DNA of 38,316 nucleotides from an uncultured Prevotellaceae bacterium (GCA_905210415.1 CAJLWM010000012.1:1-38316), one strand, 5' to 3'. Positions 9,764-18,226 are shown, numbered from the stretch's first letter. The notes: generated from the letters alone by a model not told the origin. A program made the numbers and translations.

Positions 9764-10379
9764 TTAGAAGTGAATTTTTGTGCCTGCCGAAATGCATCCC
9801 TGCAAACCCACACCTCCTTCAGCAAATAGTGAGAGGTTTTTAGTGAAATGCCATTCTGCTCCAATCAGTGACGCTTGCCATGCGATTCTTTTGACGCTTT
9901 TTTGTTCTGGGGGTGTGTAACTGACCACGTCGGTGAACTTGGCTTTTGAAGAAAACTTAACTCCTAAGCCAAGGCGAGAATAGACATTAAATTTGTTTTT
10001 TTTGCATCCAAGAGTATTTTGCATTAATAAGCAAAATATGGTTTTTGATATCGGTGTTTGCAAGAGCAACAGAACTGCCTATATGTACTTCTCCGGTAAC
10101 GGAACTATAGGTGTAAGAAAAGCCTAAAGATACTTTATTGGAAATTTCGTGAAGATATCCGATGTTGATTGTTCCGCTTTTTTTCTCGTTTGTGAGTAGG
10201 TATGAAATGTTGTTGTCGTATAAGTCGGATTGTGTAGAAATGTTTGGTGTTGTGGTATGTCCGATTGGGATAAATCCGTATGATAGATATATCTCATTTT
10301 TTAGGCTGTTGATGTTCTGTGAAAAACAAGATGCGATAAACCCTGTAACAACTACTATCAGTGTGAGTATTCGGTTCAT
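9764..10379 (-). pseudogene. Small outer-membrane beta-barrel protein, frameshifted at a poly-A run
   Basis: A signal peptide (MNRILTLIVVVTGFIASCFS) is followed by alternating amphipathic strands (NEIYLSYGFIPIGH, GTINIGYLHEISNKVSLGFS, NHILLINAKYSWMQ). The frame then ends in a run of 8 A on the coding strand (9996-10003). Skipping one base leads into a second frame with more strands (FNVYSRLGLGVKFSSKA, ASLIGAEWHFTKNLSLFAEG) and a C-terminal KIHF, a usual barrel end. With 7 A the protein would be 204 residues. The two halves are clearly one gene, first in the operon with the TonB receptor. The shift could be a real mutation, a slippage switch or a sequence error. The function is not recognised beyond outer-membrane barrel. 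Confidence 0.75.
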
Positions 10380-10411
10380 AATTTAATGTTTTAAAAGGTG
10401 ATTAGATAAGG

Positions 10412-10443
10412 CAAATATAAGAAGTAGCAAACCAATATACAAA
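10412..10443 (-). promoter_or_regulatory. Bacteroidales promoter of the outer-membrane operon
   Basis: On the minus strand TTTG (10443-10440), a 20-base spacer and TATATTTG (10419-10412) match the Bacteroidetes consensus of TTTG and TAnnTTTG exactly. The start codon lies 33 bases after the -7 box. Confidence 0.75.
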
Positions 10444-10473
10444 TTTATTAATCGTTAATTTTGATTATTTTAT

Positions 10474-10518
<45 letters not shown>

Positions 10519-10826
10519 AATCAGTAGTAATATGGTGTATTTATTTTGACTGTCGTGACTGTTTATAGTGGCGAAACCGATGTTTGGAATGCTGTTTTAT
10601 TGTTTTTGCGACTATTGGTATTCGTGATTTGTGTGTTTTGCACAAAAAATGTTTGCAGATATGGCAACAAAAGTAGCAGAAATGGTGGCAAAAAAGTGGT
10701 AAAACCGATAAAAGGTGGGCTGGATTATTGGAAGAATGAGCAAAACGCTCACATCCCGTATGCTGAGGGAAGCGAGCGCTTGCGGAAGAATCTGTTGCCA
10801 GATTCATATTTGGATAGTTGGATTTG

Positions 10827-11735
10827 TCAATCGTTAAGCCATTGCGAGATGCGCTTTTTCACGAGAGATGTTTCTGAAAGGATGCGGATAAACTCCTTGG
10901 CGGCCGAACTTTTGTATGAGCCTTTTAGCGCTTGCACACAGCCCTCCATTTTGCACCCCTTGTTGCTGAGTGGTATTGATACCAGATTGTCGTAATCTTC
11001 TGCGGCTGAGGAAGATAATATCGTGTATAGCCCGGCGCTACGCACCAGTCGGAGCAGCGGAGTCACTTCGTCCATCTCGGCTCTGATGTCGAGGGTGGTG
11101 CCTGTGTTTGCAAGAATATGCTCAAGCGAGATGCGTGCTTGCAGACCTTTGGCGGGCAATACGCCAGGATATTCGGCGAGTTCGCTGATGTCGATGCTGT
11201 GGCGTGATGCCAAAGGGTGGTCTTGGCGTACGATGGCTGAAAGCACATCCTCAAAAAGCATGTGCGATTCAAGTAGCGGATAGTTGCCCTGTGGACGGAA
11301 CGAAAGCACGAAGTCGAGTTCGTGATTTTCCAATCGCATAATCAGGTCGGTCATAGGCTTATACACAATGTTGAGGAAAATGCCTGGATATAGTTTCATA
11401 AAGTCGTGGAGCGTCTCGTGCATCACCATGTTGAATGAGTGAGTGACGCCGATATTCAATGCTCCGCACTTCAATGATCGGAAATCTGCTATACGTTTAG
11501 CGCAGTTTTCGGCAGAATAGATGGCATTTTTGGCATATGGCAATAGTTCGTTGCCAGCCTCGGTGAGCGACACGGCGTGGGTATCGCGGTAGAAAAGTTT
11601 TGTACCCAACTCGTCTTCGAGTTGCTTAATAGTCTGTGAGAATGTGCTTTGTGTGATGCACATTGCCTTGGCTGCTTCTGAGAAGTTGAGTAGTTTCGCT
11701 GCTGAAACAAATGATTTTAGGTGCCTTAATTCCAT
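10827..11735 (-). CDS. LysR-family transcriptional regulator
   Basis: A 302-residue LysR regulator. The N-terminal winged helix-turn-helix is clear: MELRHLKSFVSAAKLLNFSE, then AAKAMCITQSTFSQTIKQLE (recognition helix) and LFYRDTHAVSLTEAG. The effector domain follows from about residue 90 (GALNIGVTHSFNMVMHETLH to the end). In-frame ATGs further upstream exist (11771), but the family motif begins exactly at 11735 and a TAnnTTTG box lies just upstream. It is on the same strand as the ThrE-type exporter genes, 80 bases after them, with its own promoter. The effector and targets are unknown; regulation of the exporter or of the outer-membrane operon downstream is possible. Confidence 0.85.
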   Translation of the reverse strand: MELRHLKSFVSAAKLLNFSEAAKAMCITQSTFSQTIKQLEDELGTKLFYRDTHAVSLTEAGNELLPYAKNAIYSAENCAKRIADFRSLKCGALNIGVTHSFNMVMHETLHDFMKLYPGIFLNIVYKPMTDLIMRLENHELDFVLSFRPQGNYPLLESHMLFEDVLSAIVRQDHPLASRHSIDISELAEYPGVLPAKGLQARISLEHILANTGTTLDIRAEMDEVTPLLRLVRSAGLYTILSSSAAEDYDNLVSIPLSNKGCKMEGCVQALKGSYKSSAAKEFIRILSETSLVKKRISQWLND

Positions 11736-11768
11736 GTGCGGATAGTATAACATAATTCTTTGTATTTG

Positions 11769-11776
11769 CAAAGTTA
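11769..11776 (-). promoter_or_regulatory. Promoter -7 box of the LysR gene
   Basis: TAACTTTG on the minus strand matches TAnnTTTG and lies 33 bases before the ATG at 11735. I do not see a clear -33 TTTG at the usual distance. Confidence 0.5.
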
Positions 11777-11815
11777 CTATTTATTATCAAAAAAGTCTTC
11801 TGTAGGAACGATAAA

Positions 11816-12289
11816 TCAGCGAGTTGCTGAGAAAGCGTATTTGCCGAAGGCAAAGATTGGCACAGTGACGCCGATAAACATCATAAGGATTACAAATCCG
11901 CACACAAATCCGTTGTAAGTCAGTTGATAGAGATAATGCAGAAATTGGTCTTCGGCTTGATTTTGCACGCAGAGCAGAAATGCTTGCACGGTGCGGTAGG
12001 CATACATACCCGGAATCATTGGCAACAGCGCCGGAAACGACATGCTCTCGGCAGGCGCTTTGTAGTGCGATGACACTGGGATAGACAGGAATCCAATCAC
12101 AAGAGCGCCGATGAGGCTGGCGAAAGTGATCTGCATATCCATCTGTGTCATAAGGAATGTGCGCGTGCCGTGACCAAGAGCGGCGAGAATGGCGCATCCG
12201 GTGAAGGCACGATAAGGCACGTTGCTGATACTACCAAAGCCAATAGCGGCTATGGCTGCAAAAAAGCAGTCTTCTAAAATAGATAGCAT
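11816..12289 (-). CDS. ThrE/YjjB-type threonine/serine exporter, C-terminal subunit
   Basis: A 157-residue membrane protein with about five transmembrane segments (FFAAIAAIGFGSISNV, FASLIGALVIGFLSIPVSS, FVCGFVILMMFIGVTVPIFA) and the motif ALLPMIPGMYAYRTVQAF typical of the short half of split ThrE exporters (DUF3815/YjjB). It needs the partner encoded just upstream, 23 bases away. In Corynebacterium the two halves are fused in ThrE, which exports threonine and serine; in E. coli they are the separate YjjP and YjjB, linked to succinate export. Which substrate applies here is not known. Confidence 0.8.
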   Translation of the reverse strand: MLSILEDCFFAAIAAIGFGSISNVPYRAFTGCAILAALGHGTRTFLMTQMDMQITFASLIGALVIGFLSIPVSSHYKAPAESMSFPALLPMIPGMYAYRTVQAFLLCVQNQAEDQFLHYLYQLTYNGFVCGFVILMMFIGVTVPIFAFGKYAFSATR

Positions 12290-12312
12290 ATAATATACAG
12301 AATGATAGAGTG

Positions 12313-13083
12313 TTATATAATTTGCGCATTCATCACTAATAGCCCTATGTAAAGTCCCACGGCAAGGCAGATGGTGATAATGCCAGATGAGATCAATCGG
12401 CTTGTGGCACAGATGTAGTGACTATTGATTAAGTCGCTGATTGAATTGAGGTATGGAATGCCAGGCACAAGGTATAGTACGCTTGTGGCAAGGGCTACGT
12501 CGGGCGTTTGGCTCATAGAGAACACGTAGGCTGAGCATGAGAGTATCGCCGAGATGCAGCTGCAGAGGATAATCGCCAGACGTGCATCAGCGCGCCATTG
12601 CTGAATGAGTTGCTTCTTGGCATAAAAACCTATCGCTGTGGCAATAAACACAACCAACATTGCAGTAGGGTCGCCTCCGAAAAGGCGGCAGAATGATGCG
12701 TTGGCAGCCGATGTGAGCAGAGTGACCAGCCCAAACGGAAGGCGTGGTTTGGTAATAACCTCGTTGTATCGAGCCACGGCTTCATCGTAGGTGATTTTGC
12801 GGTCGTAGCAATTCCAACTGAGTTTGCTCAACTCGGTGATAGTGTTGTAGTTGTTGTTGGAGTGCTGAATAACTTTGCTCATGATTGTGCGGTCGCCAGT
12901 AGATTCGTCAACCAACACTACTTCTACGTGGCGCGGATATATATTGATTTCGGTGTGGCAACCATAGGCTTCGGCTATTCGCAACACGTTTTTCTCGATG
13001 CGCACGGTGGTGGCGCCACACTCAAGAAGTGTGGTGGCGTATGCGGCGAGAAATTTTCCTATTTCGTTGTCTTTGTTGTACAT
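12313..13083 (-). CDS. ThrE/YjjP-type threonine/serine exporter, N-terminal subunit
   Basis: A 256-residue DUF1212 protein. The soluble N-terminal domain carries the family pattern LLECGATTVRIEKNVLRIAE, and the membrane part begins near residue 118 with five or so hydrophobic segments, including the conserved VPGIPYLNSISDLINSHYI. It starts 5 bases after the stop of the small membrane protein and is followed by the YjjB-type partner, so the three form one operon under a promoter near 13338. Confidence 0.83.
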   Translation of the reverse strand: MYNKDNEIGKFLAAYATTLLECGATTVRIEKNVLRIAEAYGCHTEINIYPRHVEVVLVDESTGDRTIMSKVIQHSNNNYNTITELSKLSWNCYDRKITYDEAVARYNEVITKPRLPFGLVTLLTSAANASFCRLFGGDPTAMLVVFIATAIGFYAKKQLIQQWRADARLAIILCSCISAILSCSAYVFSMSQTPDVALATSVLYLVPGIPYLNSISDLINSHYICATSRLISSGIITICLAVGLYIGLLVMNAQII

Positions 13084-13088
13084 ATACC

Positions 13089-13283
13089 TTAAATCAAATC
13101 AGATTCGTCGTCCATATCATAAAGAGCCTCGATAGATTCGTCGCTCCATACGATAAAGTGGTGGCGCTCGTTTTCTTTCTTTAGGAATTCAAAGAGTTTT
13201 ATGCCGAAGCATAAGAAAAGTGCAAATACTGCTACGGCTACGATTAGCCAAGTGTCTATTGAATTTGGAATGATCATTTGCAT
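13089..13283 (-). CDS. Small single-pass membrane protein
   Basis: A 64-residue protein I do not recognise. One transmembrane segment (WLIVAVAVFALFLCFGIKLF, about residues 12-31) is followed by a charged tail ending in the acidic DMDDESDLI. The start is supported by AGGAG 9 bases before the ATG and by a TAACC-type upstream region with a TAnnTTTG box. It is the first gene of the exporter operon, only 5 bases before the YjjP-type gene, so it may be an accessory or stability factor of the exporter; this is inference from position. Confidence 0.7.
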   Translation of the reverse strand: MQMIIPNSIDTWLIVAVAVFALFLCFGIKLFEFLKKENERHHFIVWSDESIEALYDMDDESDLI

Positions 13284-13337
13284 AATAAAAATCTCCTAAT
13301 TTTGAATCGTTGTTTTCGTTTTCTTAATTTTCGATTG

Positions 13338-13345
13338 CAAAGGTA
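13338..13345 (-). promoter_or_regulatory. Promoter -7 box of the exporter operon
   Basis: TACCTTTG on the minus strand, 54 bases before the small-protein start; a TTTC lies 19 bases further upstream at the -33 position. Confidence 0.55.
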
Positions 13346-13454
13346 GTGGTGTGTTGAAAAAATGGAAAGTTGTGGTTAACGATATATCAGCAGTCGGTTA
13401 TCGGTAAAACCGAATACCGATTTTTTTAAAGAAAATATAAAAAATGTAATCTGC

Positions 13455-13486
13455 TTTGCGGATATGAAAAAATAGGCGTATATTTG
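13455..13486 (+). promoter_or_regulatory. Bacteroidales promoter of the cobalamin riboswitch transcript
   Basis: TTTG at 13455-13458, a 20-base spacer, and TATATTTG at 13479-13486: an exact consensus promoter. The riboswitch begins about 8 bases downstream, where transcription is expected to start. Confidence 0.8.
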
Positions 13487-13494
13487 CAGTGAAT

Positions 13495-13676
13495 TTTGGT
13501 GTCGGCATCTATTTCGGAATGGATATCGGTGAAAAGGGAATCAGGTGAAAATCCTGAGCAGAGCCGCTGCTGTAAGCCTCGGCAATCGCTTGACGAAATT
13601 TGTGAAAGTCACTGCACAAATCTGAATGTGTGGGAAGGCTGTCAAAGACGATTGAGGTAAGCCAGAATACCTGCCA
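13495..13676 (+). ncRNA. Cobalamin riboswitch
   Basis: The conserved core is easy to read: GGGAATCAGGTGAAAATCCT (13536-13555), GAGCAGAGCCGCTGCTGTAA just after it, an internal GTCACTGC, GGGAAGGC (13632-13639) and the B12 box AAGCCAGAATACCTGCC (13659-13675). This is the adenosyl- or other cobalamin aptamer that usually stands before btuB or corrinoid-synthesis genes. Here no such gene follows; the next sizeable frame on this strand is lgt at 14215, behind a terminator at 14063. Confidence 0.92.
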
Positions 13677-13796
13677 ATATTTATTGCGCCGATGAGCGGA
13701 TTGCACATCACTCGTGGAATTTGACGTGTGGGTGTGGCGGAAAGCATCAGCGCGATGTCAAGTGAAGGCTTCGGGCAATAGGGCTTACTGACGACG

Positions 13797-13925
13797 ATGG
13801 CATGCATGTGTTGCTCCACGCGGTGGGTTGCGGCAATGTTTCTTTCGCATCAAACAGAGTTGACTGATGATTGCAGAGAGTGTGCATCGGTATATCCCCA
13901 TATTTTCCATAGCAGAAATCATTAA
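13797..13925 (+). CDS. Possible 42-residue cysteine-rich small protein
   Basis: An ATG-to-TAA frame of 42 codons lies between the riboswitch and the terminator. It starts MACMCCSTRWVAAMF and has four cysteines in total. I see no good ribosome binding site and recognise no family. It is the longest ATG frame I could find on this strand in the transcript, so it is listed as a candidate only; the stretch 13677-14062 may equally be non-coding RNA. Confidence 0.2.
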   Translation: MACMCCSTRWVAAMFLSHQTELTDDCRECASVYPHIFHSRNH

Positions 13926-14062
13926 GTGATTTGTAATTGCTTCGCTTGACGCATTGTTTGATTTGATAATGCGTAATTACGATGTGTTTGTTTGCGTTGA
14001 GCAAAGGAAACATTATAATGATACATTGTTTATAGTAACGAAAGTTTTAAAAAGTCTTCTGC

Positions 14063-14097
14063 TATGGTTCTGTTGTGAAACAGGACCATAAATTTTT
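14063..14097 (+). terminator. Rho-independent terminator of the riboswitch transcript
   Basis: A 12-base-pair stem (14063-14074 with 14079-14090, one G-U pair) with a GTGA loop, followed by AATTTTTT. It should end the riboswitch transcript before lgt. Confidence 0.8.
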
Positions 14098-14168
14098 TAT
14101 ATACCGCCTTGACGGCATGAGTGTGCAAAAAAATGGAAGTGTTGTGGATGATAGTGCAAGAAAAATTG

Positions 14169-14176
14169 TAATTTTG
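14169..14176 (+). promoter_or_regulatory. Promoter -7 box of lgt
   Basis: TAATTTTG matches TAnnTTTG and lies 38 bases before the lgt ATG, downstream of the terminator. A GTTG is found 24 bases upstream, a little too far for a normal -33 element. Confidence 0.5.
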
Positions 14177-14214
14177 TGACTTAATCAATATAAAACGGAA
14201 AAACCGATAGAAAT

Positions 14215-15102
14215 ATGCTCAATGCTATTATATGGGATGCTGACCCCGATTTGTTCAGCGGCTTTGTGACGGTGAGATGGTACGGACTGATGTTTGCCAT
14301 TGGATTTCTTGTGGGATATGAGATTGTATACCGAATCTTCAAGCGCGAAGGTCGCCTTGAGAGTTGGGTGGGAGCGTTGCTCCTCTACACCATCGTAGCC
14401 ACAGTGGTGGGAGCTCGTCTTGGCCATGTGCTGTTTTACGATTGGGCATATTATAAAGACCACTTAATGGAGATATTATATGTGTGGCACGGCGGATTGG
14501 CAAGCCACGGCGGCACTATAGGTATAATACTCGCGATATTGCTTTATTCGCGCCGCGTGACACGCATGTCGCCACTGTGGACGTTCGACCGCCTGGTGGT
14601 GCCAGTGGGCTTTGTGGGTGCGCTCATACGCATTGGCAACCTGATGAACAGCGAGATCTATGGCGGTGCCACAACTGCGGCTTGGGGCATGAAGTTTGTG
14701 CGCTCAAAGGAGTGGTGGATGATGTATTGCCCAGATGGCATAGTGGAGCATGGCGCTGCGTGCCATCCTACGCAGCTCTACGAGGCATTGTGTTACTTGC
14801 TGATATTCGGCATCTGCATGTGGATGTATTGGCGTAAAAACTGCGGCGAGCGTCAAGGCTTGATTTTCGGAGTGTTCCTACTTGGCATTTTTGTGCCTCG
14901 CTTCGTGATAGAATTTGTGAAAAACGTGCAAGAGCCATGGGAACTTGCCCTGCGAGCATCGTGCGGCATGGATATGGGCCAATTGCTGAGCATACCGTTT
15001 ATTGTGGCAGGTATTTGGCTTGTGGTGAGGGCAATGCGTCGCCCTCGTGTGGCGATTGATTATCCAAATCAGTTTGCACCCGAACAAGCCAAGCGCAAGT
15101 GA
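14215..15102 (+). CDS. lgt: Prolipoprotein diacylglyceryl transferase
   Basis: Lgt moves diacylglycerol from phosphatidylglycerol to the lipobox cysteine of prolipoproteins in the inner membrane, the first step of lipoprotein maturation. The 295-residue protein has about seven membrane segments and the family motifs in order: VRWYGLMFAIGFLVGY, GGLASHGGTIG (the conserved His), IRIGNLMNSEIYG (the signature with essential Arg and Asn) and HPTQLYEA. It should serve the several lipoproteins of this arm. It probably has its own promoter and is followed 59 bases later by the large ATP-grasp gene. Confidence 0.95.
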   Translation: MLNAIIWDADPDLFSGFVTVRWYGLMFAIGFLVGYEIVYRIFKREGRLESWVGALLLYTIVATVVGARLGHVLFYDWAYYKDHLMEILYVWHGGLASHGGTIGIILAILLYSRRVTRMSPLWTFDRLVVPVGFVGALIRIGNLMNSEIYGGATTAAWGMKFVRSKEWWMMYCPDGIVEHGAACHPTQLYEALCYLLIFGICMWMYWRKNCGERQGLIFGVFLLGIFVPRFVIEFVKNVQEPWELALRASCGMDMGQLLSIPFIVAGIWLVVRAMRRPRVAIDYPNQFAPEQAKRK

Positions 15103-15161
15103 CTCTCCCCCCACTGGTGAGCGCCTAAGGGCAAGGGTGTGGCAAAAAATATAGAAGGATT

Positions 15162-18134
15162 ATGAACGAGAAATTATTGGGTCAGTTGTATCTCAAGGAC
15201 ACGGCATTCCGCGACCTTATGCAGCGACGCATCTATAACGTGCTTCTAGTGGCAACGCCCTACGATGCCTTTATGCTTGAGGACGATGGCCGCTTGGAAG
15301 AGCAGATTTACTTTGAATATACGTCGCTCAACCTTAGTTCTCCGCCACGTTTCACCCAAGTGGCAAATATCGCCGAGGCAATCGACGCCCTTTCGCGCAA
15401 GCACTACGATCTGGTGATAGCCATGCCGGGTGTAGACATCAGCGAGACCTTTGATGGCGCAAGAGAAATCAAGCGCTTGCATCCCGATATAGCCTATGTG
15501 GTGCTCACACCGTTCTCGCGCGAAGTGTCGCGGCGCTTGTCGAAAGAAGACTTCACCGGAGTAGACTTCGTGTTCAGTTGGCTCGGCAACGTAGACCTGC
15601 TTGTGGCAATCATAAAGTTGCTTGAAGACTTTATGAATGTAGACAACGACGTGAATGAGGTGGGCGTGCAGCTGATAATGCTTGTGGAAGACTCGGTGCG
15701 ATTCTATTCATCGGTGTTGCCCACGCTATATAGATTCCTTCTGCAACAGTCGCGCGACTTCTCCACCGAAGCGCTTAATGAGCATGAGCAGATGCTGCGT
15801 ATGCGTGGCCGGCCAAAGGTGTTGCTTGCCCGCAACTATGAGGAGGCGATGGCCATGTATGAGCGCTATGGCAAGCACATGCTTGGCGTGATAAGCGACG
15901 TGTCGTTTATGCGCGAAGGCAAGAAGGACTCGCATGCGGGTTTGCACTTGGCTCGCCAACTGCGTAAGTTAGATAAGAATCTACCAATAATCATAGAATC
16001 GAGCGAGGTGTCGAATGCCGCTTATGTGGCAGAATTCGGCGGCACGTTCCTCGACAAAAATTCAAAGAAACTACCCGTAGACCTCGGTCAGGCGATACTC
16101 GAGAATTTCGGATTCGGCGATTTTGTCATCAGAAATCCTAAGACCGGCGAAGAGATAGAGCGCATCAAAGATCTACGCGGGTTGCAGAATAGGGTGTTTG
16201 ACATTCCGGCCGAATCGCTATTCTTCCACGCCAACCACGACGACATATCTCGATGGCTTTATTCGCGTGCGTTGTTTCCGATTGCCGAGGTGATAAAGAT
16301 GCACCGTTTTGAGCGCCTCGATGAGGCTCAGGCCGTGCGTCAGCTGATATTCGACTTGATTGTGAAATATCGCAAGATGAAAAACCGCGGCGTTGTGGCC
16401 GTGTTTAAGCGCGACCGATTTGACTATTACAGCAACTTCGCCCGCATTGGGCAGGGGTCGCTGGGTGGCAAGGGCCGTGGCTTGGCGTTTATCGATAGCA
16501 TTATCAAGAAAAACCCCGAATTCGACGATTTCGATGGTGTGTCGGTGCAGATACCGCGCACGGTGGTGCTGTGTACCGATATCTTCGATGAGTTTATGCG
16601 AAGCAACAATCTCTATCCTATAGCGCTGAGCAATGCGCCGGATGAGAAGATTTTGGAGCGTTTCCTTGAGGCCGACTTGCCGTCGCGACTGATATTCGAC
16701 TTCTATGCGCTGTTTGATGTGGTAGACAGTCCGCTTGCCATACGCTCGTCGTCGCTGCTCGAAGACAGCCACTATCAGCCGTTTGCCGGAATTTATGCCA
16801 CATATATGGTGCCGCACCTCAGTGATAAGCACATGATGATGAAGCAGCTTGGCGATGCCATTAAGGGCGTGTATGCCTCGGTGTTTTATGCCGATAGCAA
16901 GGCTTATATGGTGGCAACGAGCAATGTGATCGACCAAGAGAAGATGGCGGTGATCATACAAGAAGTGGTGGGCGAAGAGCATGGCGAATATTATTATCCG
17001 TCGTTCTCTGGCGTAGGCCGTTCGCTCAACTATTATCCGATCAACGATGAGCAGCCCGAAGAGGGCGTGTGTGAGATAGCCGTGGGATTGGGAAAATACA
17101 TTGTGGATGGCGGCATGTCGCTGCGTTTCTCACCGCTGCACCCGCGCAATGTGCTGCAGACAAGCACCCTCGATTTGGCATTACGCGACACTCAGACAAA
17201 ATTCTATGCCTTGAAAGCTAACGAGGCTGCTACCGACTTTAAGGTGGATGATGGCTTCAATATCAAGCAATTGAGCGTGCAGGATGCTGCCGCAGATGGC
17301 GAACTGAAATATATGGTGTCGACCTACAATGCTATGGACAATCGCATCAACGACACCGACCAAGGACTCGGCAGAAAGCTTGTGACATTTGCCAATGTGC
17401 TCAATCACGACGTGTATCCGCTCGCCGAGATTGCCGATAGTATGCTCAAAAAAGGCCAGATGGCAATGGACCGCCCAGTGGAGATAGAGTTTGCCGGTGT
17501 GATAAATAAGCCCAACCAAGTGGCAAAGGGCGATAGAGGAAAACTATATTGGCTGCAGATACGCCCAATAGTAGACCGCCGCGAGATGCTCGACGAGCAT
17601 ATAATGTCGGTCGACAGAGATAAAGTGTTGCTATTCAGCAATCGGGCATTAGGACATGGTATGATGGACAATATTACGAGCGTTGTGATGGTGAAGCCAG
17701 AAAAATTTTCTTTGGCAAATAATTCGCAAATTGCAGTGGAAATTGAAAAAATAAATCGTACCTTTACGGAAAAAGAAGAAAACTACATACTTATTGGCGT
17801 TGGCCGCTGGGGCTCGAGCGATATGGCGCTTGGTGTGCCGGTGAAATGGCCACATATTTCGGCCGCAAGAGTGATTGTGGAGCTGGCTTTGCCCGGCAGC
17901 CGCATTGAGCCGAGCCAGGGTACTCACTTTTTCCAAAATCTCACCTCGTTTGGCGTGGGCTATTTTACGCTCGATGCCAACGATTCGCAGAATGTGTATG
18001 CCGAAGATTATCTGTGGCATTGTAAAGCCGAATATGAGAGCGAGTATCTGCGTGTAGTGAAATTCCCCAAGCCTCTTACTGTGGCTATCAATGGGCGCAA
18101 TGGTCAAGGCATTGTGCTGAAGCCCGAGGAATGA
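15162..18134 (+). CDS. Receiver-like and PEP-synthase-type ATP-grasp protein
   Basis: A 990-residue cytoplasmic protein of unusual build. Residues about 25-155 (NVLLVATPYDAF...DLVIAMPGVD...YVVLTPF) and about 165-315 (VQLIMLVEDSVRFYSSVLP...GVISDVSF...LPIIIESSE) resemble two response-regulator receiver folds; the first lacks the usual acidic pair, the second keeps VED and a DVSF aspartate. From about 428 (GQGSLGGKGRGLAFIDSI) to 800 (LYWLQIRPI) it matches the ATP-binding domain of PEP synthase and pyruvate phosphate dikinase, with LAIRSSSLLEDS near 524. The phosphohistidine and PEP-binding domains of those enzymes are absent. Instead a C-terminal domain with GVGRWGSSDMALG and SQGTHFFQNLTSFGVGYF follows. 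The family is, to my knowledge, uncharacterised in Bacteroidetes. An AGAAGG precedes the ATG. Confidence 0.8.
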   Translation: MNEKLLGQLYLKDTAFRDLMQRRIYNVLLVATPYDAFMLEDDGRLEEQIYFEYTSLNLSSPPRFTQVANIAEAIDALSRKHYDLVIAMPGVDISETFDGAREIKRLHPDIAYVVLTPFSREVSRRLSKEDFTGVDFVFSWLGNVDLLVAIIKLLEDFMNVDNDVNEVGVQLIMLVEDSVRFYSSVLPTLYRFLLQQSRDFSTEALNEHEQMLRMRGRPKVLLARNYEEAMAMYERYGKHMLGVISDVSFMREGKKDSHAGLHLARQLRKLDKNLPIIIESSEVSNAAYVAEFGGTFLDKNSKKLPVDLGQAILENFGFGDFVIRNPKTGEEIERIKDLRGLQNRVFDIPAESLFFHANHDDISRWLYSRALFPIAEVIKMHRFERLDEAQAVRQLIFDLIVKYRKMKNRGVVAVFKRDRFDYYSNFARIGQGSLGGKGRGLAFIDSIIKKNPEFDDFDGVSVQIPRTVVLCTDIFDEFMRSNNLYPIALSNAPDEKILERFLEADLPSRLIFDFYALFDVVDSPLAIRSSSLLEDSHYQPFAGIYATYMVPHLSDKHMMMKQLGDAIKGVYASVFYADSKAYMVATSNVIDQEKMAVIIQEVVGEEHGEYYYPSFSGVGRSLNYYPINDEQPEEGVCEIAVGLGKYIVDGGMSLRFSPLHPRNVLQTSTLDLALRDTQTKFYALKANEAATDFKVDDGFNIKQLSVQDAAADGELKYMVSTYNAMDNRINDTDQGLGRKLVTFANVLNHDVYPLAEIADSMLKKGQMAMDRPVEIEFAGVINKPNQVAKGDRGKLYWLQIRPIVDRREMLDEHIMSVDRDKVLLFSNRALGHGMMDNITSVVMVKPEKFSLANNSQIAVEIEKINRTFTEKEENYILIGVGRWGSSDMALGVPVKWPHISAARVIVELALPGSRIEPSQGTHFFQNLTSFGVGYFTLDANDSQNVYAEDYLWHCKAEYESEYLRVVKFPKPLTVAINGRNGQGIVLKPEE

Positions 18135-18226
18135 TGGTGGCTCGTTTTTGGGGGGATAAGTCTTTTAATGGAATTAGATAATTACAGATAATAACGAAAA
18201 TTGGCATTTAATAGAAAGATTTGCCC

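Noticed and set aside
10546..10995. A 149-codon plus-strand frame upstream of the outer-membrane operon
   Set aside because: Its second half is antisense to the LysR gene, the first half has no family features or ribosome binding site, and its composition is that of a chance frame.
13747..14013. An 88-codon minus-strand frame between the riboswitch and lgt
   Set aside because: No recognised motif, no ribosome binding site and it opposes the riboswitch transcript; it looks like chance.
13495..14215. Control of lgt by the cobalamin riboswitch
   Set aside because: A strong terminator (14063-14097) and a separate promoter box lie between them, and lgt has no link with B12.
16218..16982. A 254-codon minus-strand frame inside the ATP-grasp gene
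   Set aside because: It is the mirror of a well-supported coding frame; the His-rich protein has no family features.
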